Below are positions 9,180 through 16,400 of a stretch of 35,306 bases of DNA, in pieces. The stretch covers positions 1 through 35,306 of the forward strand of contig CAMDZB010000014.1 of NCBI GenBank assembly GCA_945910645.1, written 5' to 3'. Source of the stretch: an uncultured Spirochaetaceae bacterium. Lineage in GTDB: Bacteria > Spirochaetota > Spirochaetia > Sphaerochaetales > Sphaerochaetaceae. The translations under genes were made by a program, and so were the position numbers. Each line of letters starts with the position of its first letter. Position 1 is the stretch's first letter. A model generated the notes under the pieces. The model had not been told where the DNA came from and made no database searches. It was given only the letters and a program-made list of their open reading frames with translations.

Positions 9180-9185
9180 GATTTA

Positions 9186-9214
9186 AGTATAAATCTTTAA
9201 TTCTCATAAATCAA
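9186..9214 (-). promoter_or_regulatory. Promoter of chagasin-lipoprotein operon (leaderless layout)
   Basis: On the minus strand TTGATT (9209-9214), a 17-nt spacer and TATACT (9186-9191) are followed by exactly 6 nt and the ATG at 9179. A sigma70-type start about 7 nt after the -10 box would fall on the start codon. There is no Shine-Dalgarno. Confidence 0.65.
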
Positions 9215-9229
9215 TTAATATAAATGACC

Positions 9230-9300
9230 AGTACAATTATCAGTATGATTATAAGTACAGTTTATCGGTACAATTATAAGTAAAATATCTGTATACAATC
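9230..9300. repeat. Degenerate tandem repeat, about 12-bp unit, five to six copies
   Basis: Consecutive units read AGTACAATTATC, AGTATGATTATA, AGTACAGTTTATC, GGTACAATTATA, AGTAAAATATCT and a partial GTATACAATC. They share the pattern RGTAcaaTTATm with a period of 12 (one unit of 13). The block lies just upstream of the -35 box of the chagasin gene. It could be an iterated regulator-binding site or simply a low-complexity tandem repeat. Confidence 0.55.
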
Positions 9301-9505
9301 ACCGCAATAGGGAAAATGTAAAAATTTTGAAGTAAACGGAATGATGATTATAAAACATTTTTGAAATAATGGTTTTAATAAATAAAATAAGTTAAATATT
9401 ATTACAATATTATAAATAAATTAGCTTACTGTGATAATAACATCATTCATTAAAGAGTTATGATTTTCTCAGTTTTCTTAACTTTAATTAATGCGCTTAA
9501 TTTTG

Positions 9506-9511
9506 TATAAT
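9506..9511 (+). promoter_or_regulatory. -10 box of mnmA (leaderless layout)
   Basis: A perfect TATAAT is followed by AAATGA (6 nt) and the mnmA ATG at 9518. No Shine-Dalgarno can fit between them, so the message probably begins at the start codon. The -35 is poor (TTTAAT at 9483-9488 with a 17-nt spacer). Confidence 0.65.
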
Positions 9512-9517
9512 AAATGA

Positions 9518-10633
9518 ATGCAAACAATTCTTGTCGGCCTTTCAGGCGGCGTCGACTCCTCAGTTACAGCACTACTTCTCAAACAGCAGGGATACGCAGT
9601 AATCGGTGCAACTATGTCTATCTGGGGTAAAGACGGCATATTCAAAAAGATCTCAGAAAAGGCAAAACAAACCCCGGGAAACTCCATCCACGGAGCATGC
9701 CTCGGACCATCTGAAAAAGAAGACATTGATGAGGCTCGTAAAATTGCCGAACAGCTTCAAATTCCATTCCACGTTTTTGATCTTGCCAATCAATATGAAG
9801 AGATAGTGCTTGGCAACCTTAAGGATGAATACAAGAATGCTCGCACTCCAAATCCATGCATCTGGTGTAATGCGCTTGTAAAGTTTGATCTCCTCCCCTC
9901 ACTTGCAAAGAAAAACAACATTGAATTTGATAAGTTTGCAACAGGACACTACGCACGAGTAGAAAAGATGGATGACGGACGATATGTGTTAAAAAAGGCG
10001 CTCTATTTAAATAAAGATCAATCGTACTTCCTATACCGACTAAAACAGAGTCAACTTGAGAATATCCTTCTTCCACTTGGTGAGTACACTAAGGATGAAA
10101 TTAGACGAATCGCACATGAAAATGGACTCTCAACTGCAGATAAAAAGGACTCACAGGACTTCTACGAGGGCGATTATAACGACCTTATTGAACTTGATGA
10201 AAAGATAGGCAACATTGTTGATACAAACGGCAAGGTACTCGGGCAACATAAGGGATTTTGGAACTACACAATCGGCCAGAGGAAAGGTCTTGGTGTGAGT
10301 GCCCCTGTTCCTCTCTACGTTGTAGGACTTAGAAAAGATACAAATGAGGTAGTTGTTGGAACAAAGACTGATACACTTAACAATGCGCTTATTGCATCAA
10401 ACCTCAACTGGACTTCAGGCGAAATTAAAGAGTTTCCAATAAAGTGTACTGCTAAAATCCGCTCATATTCAGATGAAGAAGAATGCACAGTATACAAAGA
10501 GAGCGATGATAGAATCAGGGTTGAGTTCTCCTCCCCTCTTTATGCAATCACGCCAGGACAGAGCGTAGTCTTATACGATGGCGATATAGTGCTCGGCGGC
10601 GGTATAATAGATAAAAGTTTGACAATTTTGTAA
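9518..10633 (+). CDS. mnmA: tRNA 2-thiouridine synthase MnmA-like, variant active site
   Basis: The protein (371 residues) has the MnmA/TRMU architecture. It has an ATP-pyrophosphatase loop LSGGVDSS (8-15), TGHYARV, NKDQSYFLYRL, YTIGQRKGLG and the C-terminal beta domain. MnmA adenylates and thiolates U34 of Lys, Glu and Gln tRNAs. Two features differ from the standard family. The usual NPDxxCN motif reads NPCIWCN, giving a CxxC (Cys114, Cys117). The usual DSTGICFIG loop reads DSQDFYEGD (211-219), with no cysteine. The second catalytic or cluster-ligand cysteine (Cys199 in E. coli) is therefore missing. Cys61 is the nearest other candidate. The gene starts without a Shine-Dalgarno and is followed 25 bp later by pcnB. 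It may still make s2U34 by an iron-sulfur variant chemistry. Confidence 0.9.
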   Translation: MQTILVGLSGGVDSSVTALLLKQQGYAVIGATMSIWGKDGIFKKISEKAKQTPGNSIHGACLGPSEKEDIDEARKIAEQLQIPFHVFDLANQYEEIVLGNLKDEYKNARTPNPCIWCNALVKFDLLPSLAKKNNIEFDKFATGHYARVEKMDDGRYVLKKALYLNKDQSYFLYRLKQSQLENILLPLGEYTKDEIRRIAHENGLSTADKKDSQDFYEGDYNDLIELDEKIGNIVDTNGKVLGQHKGFWNYTIGQRKGLGVSAPVPLYVVGLRKDTNEVVVGTKTDTLNNALIASNLNWTSGEIKEFPIKCTAKIRSYSDEEECTVYKESDDRIRVEFSSPLYAITPGQSVVLYDGDIVLGGGIIDKSLTIL

Positions 10634-10647
10634 AATCATAAGATTAT
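10619..10647 (+). promoter_or_regulatory. Candidate pcnB promoter inside the mnmA 3' end
   Basis: A perfect TTGACA (10619-10624), overlapping the last codons of mnmA, is followed by 17 nt and GATTAT (10642-10647). The pcnB ATG at 10659 is 11 nt further, so any leader would be only a few bases. Read-through from mnmA is an alternative. Confidence 0.45.
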
Positions 10648-10658
10648 AAAAGTAAGAT

Positions 10659-11798
10659 ATGCTAAAAAGATACAAAACCGACGAAAATGGACGATCATCC
10701 CTTCTTGCACTCGTATACACAGAAAAAGAGCATAAAATCAACAATGATTTGATATCAGATGACGTATTTTATGTCCTTAACACCCTACATGAAAAAGGTT
10801 TTGAGGCATACATTGTAGGTGGAGCTGTGAGGGACCTAATGTACGCGCTGAGCCCTAAGGACTTTGATATAGCAACATCTGCCCTACCTAAACAGGTTAA
10901 GAAGCTATTTCCATACGCTTTCATTATCGGGAGGCGCTTTGAGATTGTACATGTGAGGTTTCCTGATAAGATCATAGAGGTATCTACATTTCGCTCTGCA
11001 GAAGCAAACGACAATGCAAATAACATCTACGGAACGCTTCAGGAGGATGCATCGCGTCGTGACTTTACAATAAACAGCCTCTACTACGATCCGTTTAAAA
11101 AGCAGATTATCGATTTTCACGGTGGTTTTAACGACATTAAAAATCATAAGCTTAAGCCTGTAATTCCAATGTCATCATCCTTCCAGGGTGACCCAATCAG
11201 GATGATCAGAGCCATAAAGTATGCGGTTAAATGCTCGCTTGACATAGACTCAGAGATCAAGGCATCGTTCTACAAGCATTCAAAAGAGCTTACAAAGGTA
11301 TCAGAAAGCAGGCTGGTTGAGGAGTTTAACAAGATCCTCATGTCTGGAAACTCACTTGAGATATTCAAACGCCTCGAAAAATATGAGCTATTGATATTCA
11401 TTGCACCGCGTATTTCTGAGGAGATACTCAGGGACAATGAGGTGCTCTTTAGTAAGCTTACCGCTCTTGATGAAAGGATTAAGAGCGGTGAAAAGATTGA
11501 CTATGGCACAGCCTACTCATATCTCCTCTCATTCATCTTTGATAAAAACGAAGTTGAAAAGCATGACATCAGTTCACGCTTTAACTATCTTCTTCAGCTT
11601 CTTCACAGGGTACTGCGCCCACTAAACGTTCCATGGGCTTCTCTTAAGGATGCTGCAACTATTCTACTTCAAGAAAACGATGTTGACTTCCTCACGCCTC
11701 AGGAGATCTTTGATGCTTATGTTAAAAAAACAAGTGATGATAAGACTCCCAAAACACCAAAGAGAAGAAAAAGAAAAGCTAAGAAAGACATTGAATAA
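10659..11798 (+). CDS. pcnB: Poly(A) polymerase / tRNA nucleotidyltransferase family protein, PcnB type
   Basis: This 379-residue class II nucleotidyltransferase has the motif YIVGGAVRDL (51-60) and the metal-binding pair Asp68/Asp70 in PKDFDIAT. It also has EDASRRDFTINSLYYD and the RNA-binding segment DPIRMIRAIKYA. The order GRRFEIVHVRF...IIEVSTFRS closely follows E. coli PcnB, and the C-terminus ends in a Lys/Arg-rich tail (about residues 364-379), also seen in PcnB. I therefore prefer poly(A) polymerase, which tags RNAs for decay, over the CCA-adding enzyme. The two are hard to separate by eye. None of the three tRNA genes here encodes CCA, so the cell also needs CCA addition, which this or another enzyme must supply. 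It lies 25 bp downstream of mnmA. Confidence 0.88.
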   Translation: MLKRYKTDENGRSSLLALVYTEKEHKINNDLISDDVFYVLNTLHEKGFEAYIVGGAVRDLMYALSPKDFDIATSALPKQVKKLFPYAFIIGRRFEIVHVRFPDKIIEVSTFRSAEANDNANNIYGTLQEDASRRDFTINSLYYDPFKKQIIDFHGGFNDIKNHKLKPVIPMSSSFQGDPIRMIRAIKYAVKCSLDIDSEIKASFYKHSKELTKVSESRLVEEFNKILMSGNSLEIFKRLEKYELLIFIAPRISEEILRDNEVLFSKLTALDERIKSGEKIDYGTAYSYLLSFIFDKNEVEKHDISSRFNYLLQLLHRVLRPLNVPWASLKDAATILLQENDVDFLTPQEIFDAYVKKTSDDKTPKTPKRRKRKAKKDIE

Positions 11799-11871
11799 CC
11801 CTCCTCTTAGCTCTCATTAATTTTGTTCAATTCTTATTAAATTCTTTCTACTAATTTTTACTTAATTTTAT

Positions 11872-12483
11872 TTACTTTGTGATTGAATCAAGTATGTGCG
11901 ACTTCTTGATATTGATTAAATAGATCACAAGGGACATCAGCGTTGCAATAAGCCCTAAGAAGCCAAGGCAATAGATCACGTCTTTTAGAATCATCAGTGC
12001 CCTCACCTCGCCAAGAATGTTCAAGAGAATGTTTAAAATAAGCGTAAGGAATGTGATAATTGCAAATAGCATTGTTTTTGACTTACCAAAAATATTTGCA
12101 GGGAAAGATACGCTTCGGGATGAAAGAAGATTCCTCATTAAGAGCATAATGAGCTCCCTCCAGAGGCAGACTGCAAATACAATCATAGACATGTATGATG
12201 AGAGAACAAACGCAAAGAATAGCGAGAGATGCATGAACATGTCAGAAAACGGATCGAATACCTTCCCAAGGTCTGTTACAAGGTTATTCTTACGTGCAAT
12301 TTTTCCGTCAATTAGGTCGGAAAGCTCCATGTAGATCACAAGAAGCAACGTAAGAATTGAAAGCACAGTCTTGACGCATGTATTCTCTATTGGTGAGTAC
12401 GTGTTTGCGGATAGCACAAACATAAAGAATGCAAATGGTGTTATTAATAGTCTTGATAGGGTTAATTTGTTTGGAACGTTCAT
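11872..12483 (-). CDS. pgsA: CDP-alcohol phosphatidyltransferase (PgsA-like)
   Basis: This is a 203-residue membrane protein with about five to six hydrophobic segments. It carries the full CDP-alcohol phosphotransferase signature D-x2-DG-x2-AR-x8-G-x3-D-x3-D (Asp56, Asp59, Asp77, Asp81). The N-terminus MNVPNKLTLSRLLITPF is typical of phosphatidylglycerophosphate synthases, which join CDP-diacylglycerol and glycerol-3-phosphate to start phosphatidylglycerol synthesis. Phosphatidylglycerol is also the Lgt donor. A related alcohol acceptor cannot be excluded. It lies downstream of rpmE, beyond the rpmE terminator. I find no Shine-Dalgarno; a TAAAAT lies 9 nt before the ATG. Confidence 0.88.
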   Translation of the reverse strand: MNVPNKLTLSRLLITPFAFFMFVLSANTYSPIENTCVKTVLSILTLLLVIYMELSDLIDGKIARKNNLVTDLGKVFDPFSDMFMHLSLFFAFVLSSYMSMIVFAVCLWRELIMLLMRNLLSSRSVSFPANIFGKSKTMLFAIITFLTLILNILLNILGEVRALMILKDVIYCLGFLGLIATLMSLVIYLINIKKSHILDSITK

Positions 12484-12503
12484 AATTTTTAAATTTTATT
12501 CTG

Positions 12504-12533
12504 AAAAAGAACCAACCTGATAGGCTGGTTCTT
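12504..12533 (-). terminator. Intrinsic terminator of rpmE
   Basis: On the minus strand, an 8-bp stem AAGAACCA/TGGTTCTT (12507-12514 with 12526-12533), extended by two more pairs across one mismatch, is followed directly by a run of T (complement of 12504-12508). It sits 8 bp after the rpmE stop. Confidence 0.85.
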
Positions 12534-12541
12534 ATCTTTAA

Positions 12542-12742
12542 TTAGCTCATGTTGTAGCGTTTTCTGAATTTCTCGATACGTCCCTGAGTATCAACAAATT
12601 TCTGAGTACCTGTGAAGAATGGGTGGCATGCTGAACAAATTTCAACTTCCATGTTCTTCTTTGTAGTTTTAGTCTTGATGACGTTGCCACAAGCACAGCG
12701 AATTTCACATAGTTCGTATGTTGGGTGAATTCCTTTTTTCAT
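12542..12742 (-). CDS. rpmE: 50S ribosomal protein L31
   Basis: L31 is a 66-residue large-subunit protein that helps bridge to the 30S subunit. The sequence begins [14 protein letters not shown] and contains CACGN and [14 protein letters not shown], giving the zinc-ribbon (C+) form with four cysteines. It then has the conserved [15 protein letters not shown] end. I choose the ATG at 12742 because a strong GGAGAAGGAGAT precedes it and the family starts at MKKGIHP; the frame extends 24 codons further upstream without family similarity. It is monocistronic, with its own terminator 8 bp after the stop. Confidence 0.97.
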   Translation of the reverse strand: MKKGIHPTYELCEIRCACGNVIKTKTTKKNMEVEICSACHPFFTGTQKFVDTQGRIEKFRKRYNMS

Positions 12743-12887
12743 TTTATCTCCTTCTCCTGCTTTCCAAACAGAAATATTCAAAATAATATTATGCCATATT
12801 TCATATAAATTCAATACTTATTGTATGAATTTGTTTAATACTACTTGTATTTTTTTGTAAAAAGACATAAGATATCTATTGTATTTT

Positions 12888-12970
12888 GCGGCCGTGGTGG
12901 AATGGTAGACACGCAAGCTTGAGGTGCTTGTGGGAGCAATCCTGTGCTGGTTCAAGTCCAGTCGACCGCA
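12888..12970 (+). tRNA. tRNA-Leu (anticodon GAG)
   Basis: This 83-nt class II tRNA has a long variable arm (GGGAGCAATCCT), the TGGTGGAATGGTAGACAC D-arm and a GGTTCAAGTCC T-arm. The anticodon stem CAAGC/GCTTG frames loop TTGAGGT with anticodon GAG at 12921-12923, reading CUC/CUU. The 3' CCA is not encoded, and the next bases are ATTTTTTTATTTT. In the acceptor stem GCGGCCG against CGACCGC, position 5 is C opposite A68, a mismatch. A symporter gene starts 41 bp downstream and may share the transcript. Confidence 0.93.
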
Positions 12971-13011
12971 TTTTTTTATTTTATGCCAATCAAAATATAA
13001 GGTGTAGTTTC

Positions 13012-14412
13012 ATGGATAAGAGAGAAACTCTTGCATCAAGAATCGGATTTTTGTTTTTATCGGCAGGTTGCGCAATTGGACTTGGTAACGTTTGGCGCTT
13101 CCCTTACATCACGGGAAAATATGGCGGTGCTGCATTTGTACTACTTTACATTGTATTTTTACTCCTCTTTGGACTTCCTGTTATGGTAATGGAGTTTTCT
13201 GTAGGACGCGCATCAAAGAGAAGCATTGGAACCGCATTCAACTACCTTGAGCCTCAGGGTACAAAATGGCATCTTGTAAAGTACTTTCAGATTGCGGGTA
13301 ACTACCTTATTATGATGTTCTACACAACAGTCTCAGGCTGGATGCTGTACTACTTCTATTCATCATTTACAGGAAAGATTATAATTTCGGACACTGTACA
13401 GGTTCAAAACTACTTCACATCCCTACTCTCAAGCCCTACAGAACTTGTGTTTTGGATGGTTGTAGCCACGTCAATTGGCTTTGGAATCTGCGCTCTAGGA
13501 CTTCAAAACGGCGTTGAAAAAATCACAAAGATCATGATGAGCGGACTTCTTGTGATAATGGTAGTCCTTGCAGTATACGTGGCGTTCCTCAAGGGGGCAG
13601 GCGATGGATACAAGTTCTACCTCAAGCCTGATTTTAAGGCCTTTGCATACGATGCGGATGGCAATCCACGCCTCTGGGAGGCAATCTATGCAGCGATGGG
13701 TCAGGCGTTCTTTACGCTTTCAATTGGCATGGGCGGAATGGAAATATTCGGCTCATACATAGATAAGAAGTATTCGCTTACAGGTGAGGCTATTAGAGTC
13801 ATTGCACTTGATACTATTGTTGCAATAACAGCAGGCCTTATAATCTTTCCTGCATGCTACTCAAGCGGTGTAAATGTAGGCTCTGGTGCAGGACTTGTTC
13901 TAATCACACTTCCAACGATTTTTGCAAGTATGCCCCTTGGTAGAATCATTGGCACGTGTTTCTTTCTATTTATGAGTTTTGCTTCTCTTACAACCGTAAT
14001 TGGCGTATTTGAAAACATAGTTGCATTCAGAATCGATATCAACGGTTGGAGCCGTAAGAAGTCAGTACTTGTTAACTACATTTTAATTGTTCTACTCTCA
14101 CTTCCATGCGTATTTGGTATGAATATCTGGAGTGGCGTACACTTTGGACCTATTGCATCAATTGATGCATTTGAGGACTTCCTTGTGTCAAACAACATAC
14201 TTCCACTAGGATCGATGGTGTTCCTCTTCTTCTCAACATGGAATGAAAAACATGCCTGGGGTTGGAACAACTTTATTAAGGAAGCAGACACTGGCGATGG
14301 CATCAAGTTCCCATCTAAGAAATGGGTACACTTCTACGTCAAATACATTATTCCTCTAGTGTTCTTTATAATTTTCATCATGGGATACGTTGATATATTC
14401 TTCAAGCGATAA
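13012..14412 (+). CDS. Sodium-dependent transporter, neurotransmitter:sodium symporter (SNF) family
   Basis: This 466-residue inner-membrane protein has about 11-12 hydrophobic segments. The start of the family fold is clear: GCAIGLGNVWRFPYI in TM1 with the unwound Na+/substrate region, then GGAAFVLLYIVFLLLFGLPVMVMEFSVGR covering TM2. Later segments include QAFFTLSIGMGGMEIFGSY (TM6) and FLFMSFASLTTVIGVFEN (TM8). Bacterial members (LeuT, MhsT, TnaT) take up amino acids with sodium. The ATG at 13012 is preceded by AAGGTG; the open frame runs back through the tRNA, but that part is not coding. It is convergent with an amidohydrolase gene. The substrate is unknown, probably a hydrophobic or aromatic amino acid. 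Confidence 0.95.
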   Translation: MDKRETLASRIGFLFLSAGCAIGLGNVWRFPYITGKYGGAAFVLLYIVFLLLFGLPVMVMEFSVGRASKRSIGTAFNYLEPQGTKWHLVKYFQIAGNYLIMMFYTTVSGWMLYYFYSSFTGKIIISDTVQVQNYFTSLLSSPTELVFWMVVATSIGFGICALGLQNGVEKITKIMMSGLLVIMVVLAVYVAFLKGAGDGYKFYLKPDFKAFAYDADGNPRLWEAIYAAMGQAFFTLSIGMGGMEIFGSYIDKKYSLTGEAIRVIALDTIVAITAGLIIFPACYSSGVNVGSGAGLVLITLPTIFASMPLGRIIGTCFFLFMSFASLTTVIGVFENIVAFRIDINGWSRKKSVLVNYILIVLLSLPCVFGMNIWSGVHFGPIASIDAFEDFLVSNNILPLGSMVFLFFSTWNEKHAWGWNNFIKEADTGDGIKFPSKKWVHFYVKYIIPLVFFIIFIMGYVDIFFKR

Positions 14413-14452
14413 AAACACTTATTCACATTAGTGAGAATTGAAATAATTGCTC

Positions 14453-16054
14453 TTAATTTAAAAGTGAATAAATGTCTACAAAGTTTATAATTGAGCCTTT
14501 ATCAATTGTGTAGTATTTAACTTCATCAGAAGATATACGCTTTGCACCCTTTGATGTCATCCTTTCGACTGCAGAGAGCCAGTCCCCTGTGCGTTTTGCA
14601 ATGCGTAGAGCCTCAAGCGTGCTCTCTGTACTTCTCTCGTGCCATGATGTTCCTGCATATATCGAGTCTGATGCGTAGATTGACAATGGATGAGTGTAGA
14701 TCTTCATAAGGTTTTCATCACAGGTTGTGGTGTCCCTCATTACAGCAAGCCCTTTAGACTCAAGTAGAATATTAAAGAAGGTATCAAACGCGTCTTCATC
14801 GCCTCTAAGCTTTGCAATTTCATTTATGCTCTTTCTGTCGTATTCCTTTGTATTTCCAAGGCTCTGAATGTATACGTTATCAAAGGTGCAGAGCTCTGCG
14901 ATGCTCTCAAAGTGATCGGGATGGAGCATCTCATATTTGGTCTTTTCTCTCCACGTTCTGTCTTTGATCTTTGTTAAAAGTTCATCATCAGAAAGTGAGA
15001 GTGCAGATGGCGGCAAGAGAGAAAATAGCGATGTGCTTCCGTAAGTGTATGGATATTGATCAAACATCACATCAAGCCCTTCAAAGCGCGCTTTTTCAAT
15101 TAGGCTAAGCATCGAATCAACCTTGATCTGATTCTTTACACCAACGGCCTTTAGGTGCGAAATTTCAAGCCTGAGGCCGCCTACCTCTTTAGAAAGCTCT
15201 ATAACCTCATTTATGCTTTCAAGAACTCTGTTGCCCTCTTCTCTCATGTGTACAGCAAAGAGTGCATTGTGTTTCTTTACAACTTTTAAAAGTTCAATAA
15301 GCTCCTTTCTTGATGCAAATACACATGGTGCGTAATAGAGTCCTGTTGAAAATCCAATGGAACCTTCTGAAATCATCTCATCAAGAAAACCGCACATTTT
15401 GTCTATTTCTTTATCAGTTGCTTCACGGTTTGGATTTCCATCCATTGCAGCAATCCTTAATGCTGCGTGACCTGTTAAGAAATACAGCCTATTTTGTACA
15501 CCGCGTTCCTTAAGGATATTTCTAAATCCATCAAGATCCTTCCAGAGGATAGGATTACCACTCTCATCCTTCGGCCATTCACCGAGTGTTGAAAGTACGC
15601 TATGCATGAGTAGTTCCTCACGCCCTTTAACCATAGGATAGACGCTGATGCCGCAGTTTCCAAGGACGGATCCCCTTACTCTTTGGCGCCTTTTTGCATC
15701 AAGTTCAGGGTGAAAGTACGAGTAGAATTCACTGTGCTCATGAAAGTCTAAAAATTCCGGTGTTAGCGGATGATGTTGAACATCCTCAAGTTCAGGATTA
15801 AGAAGGCCAAGTGAGGTTGCCCTTTCGTTTAATATTTTAAGGTTCTCATCAGTGCTGTAGATAATCTCCCTCATGTTATCAGGTGAGCAATCCTCGGTTT
15901 TATCCTGAGAGTCGATGCGTATAACTTCATATGCATCGTATGGTGAGAGTGTGTGAGTTACTGAGCGTGCCTTAAGGTATAAAGTTGCAGAGTAACTCTT
16001 TGACTTATTCTTTCCATCGAGAATAAAAGCATTGTAAAGTACTTTATCCTTCAA
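14453..16054 (-). CDS. N-acyl-D-amino-acid deacylase-like amidohydrolase
   Basis: This metal-dependent hydrolase (about 533 residues) follows the D-aminoacylase plan. It has a FHEHSE HxH, GNCGISVYP with the metal-bridging cysteine, LTGHAALR, GSIGFSTGLYY, AVHMREEG, EISHLKAVG and a late ASDSIYAGTSWHER with the presumed catalytic Asp. The family removes the acyl group from N-acyl-D-amino acids or related dipeptides. The N-terminus before the HxH is about 120 residues, roughly twice the usual length, and the common GxxADIVVFD ending is degenerate. I choose a TTG start at 16054 with GGGAGAA upstream, overlapping the rsfS stop; ATG 16084 would give ten more residues and a 41-bp overlap. It is the last gene of the adk-infA-glyA-rsfS cluster. 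Confidence 0.85.
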   Translation of the reverse strand: MKDKVLYNAFILDGKNKSKSYSATLYLKARSVTHTLSPYDAYEVIRIDSQDKTEDCSPDNMREIIYSTDENLKILNERATSLGLLNPELEDVQHHPLTPEFLDFHEHSEFYSYFHPELDAKRRQRVRGSVLGNCGISVYPMVKGREELLMHSVLSTLGEWPKDESGNPILWKDLDGFRNILKERGVQNRLYFLTGHAALRIAAMDGNPNREATDKEIDKMCGFLDEMISEGSIGFSTGLYYAPCVFASRKELIELLKVVKKHNALFAVHMREEGNRVLESINEVIELSKEVGGLRLEISHLKAVGVKNQIKVDSMLSLIEKARFEGLDVMFDQYPYTYGSTSLFSLLPPSALSLSDDELLTKIKDRTWREKTKYEMLHPDHFESIAELCTFDNVYIQSLGNTKEYDRKSINEIAKLRGDEDAFDTFFNILLESKGLAVMRDTTTCDENLMKIYTHPLSIYASDSIYAGTSWHERSTESTLEALRIAKRTGDWLSAVERMTSKGAKRISSDEVKYYTIDKGSIINFVDIYSLLN

Positions 16055-16400
16055 TTTGTTCTCCCTTCTGTTTGATGTATCCATCCCAGAGCTTTTCAAG
16101 CGAGTAGAACTCCCTCATCTCTTCTGAGAACAGATGAATTACAATTTCACCGCAATCGATTAGGTACCAGCCGTCGTTTGAGACTTCCTTATGTCTGTCG
16201 TTTACAACAATATCAAGGCCTTGAAGCTCTTCCCAGAGATCCCTTACTGTTGAGCGTAACACGGTTGGAGACTCAAACGTTGCAATCACAAAGTAGTCAC
16301 AAACGTTTGATGACTTTTTAAGGTCTACAACCTTAACGTCTTTGCCGTCTCGCTCTTCAAGGAACTTCTTTATCTTTGTTGTTTTTGATTTAGTTGTCAT
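16044..16400 (-). CDS. rsfS: Ribosomal silencing factor RsfS
   Basis: RsfS binds L14 on the 50S subunit and blocks joining to the 30S subunit when nutrients are short. The 118-residue protein matches the family in KDVKVVDLKKSSNVCDYFVIATFES, where the family has D-x-x-SDYFVIATG. It also has the closing DGWYLIDCGEIVIHLFSEEMREFYSLEKLW. The ATG overlaps the glyA stop (ATGA) and its own end overlaps the downstream amidohydrolase start, so it is embedded in an operon. The length is typical. Confidence 0.95.
   Translation of the reverse strand: MTTKSKTTKIKKFLEERDGKDVKVVDLKKSSNVCDYFVIATFESPTVLRSTVRDLWEELQGLDIVVNDRHKEVSNDGWYLIDCGEIVIHLFSEEMREFYSLEKLWDGYIKQKGEQIEG

Larger units (their letters stand above)
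9180..9517. other. 338-bp AT-rich intergenic region
   Basis: This is the only gap over 300 bp without a gene. It lies between the divergent chagasin-lipoprotein and mnmA genes and holds a promoter for each at its two ends, plus a short degenerate repeat block at 9230-9300. The rest (9301-9480) is very AT-rich, with short self-complementary runs such as AATATTATTACAATATT. I see no open reading frame with coding character, no tRNA and no clear terminator. Confidence 0.7.

Noticed and set aside
9230-9300. Possible CRISPR array
   Set aside because: Units are about 12 bp, degenerate and contiguous without spacers, and no cas gene is in the window.
12743-12814. 24-residue N-terminal extension of ribosomal protein L31
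   Set aside because: The extension spans the strong GGAGAAGGAGAT ribosome-binding site; L31 begins MKKGIHP.
12886-13011. Open frame continuing upstream of the symporter ATG through the tRNA-Leu gene
   Set aside because: The extension translates the tRNA itself; the ATG at 13012 has a Shine-Dalgarno (AAGGTG) and matches the family N-terminus.
14413-14452. Terminator hairpin between the convergent symporter and amidohydrolase genes (TTCAC-ATTA-GTGAG)
   Set aside because: Only three to four good pairs and no T-run follow on either strand.
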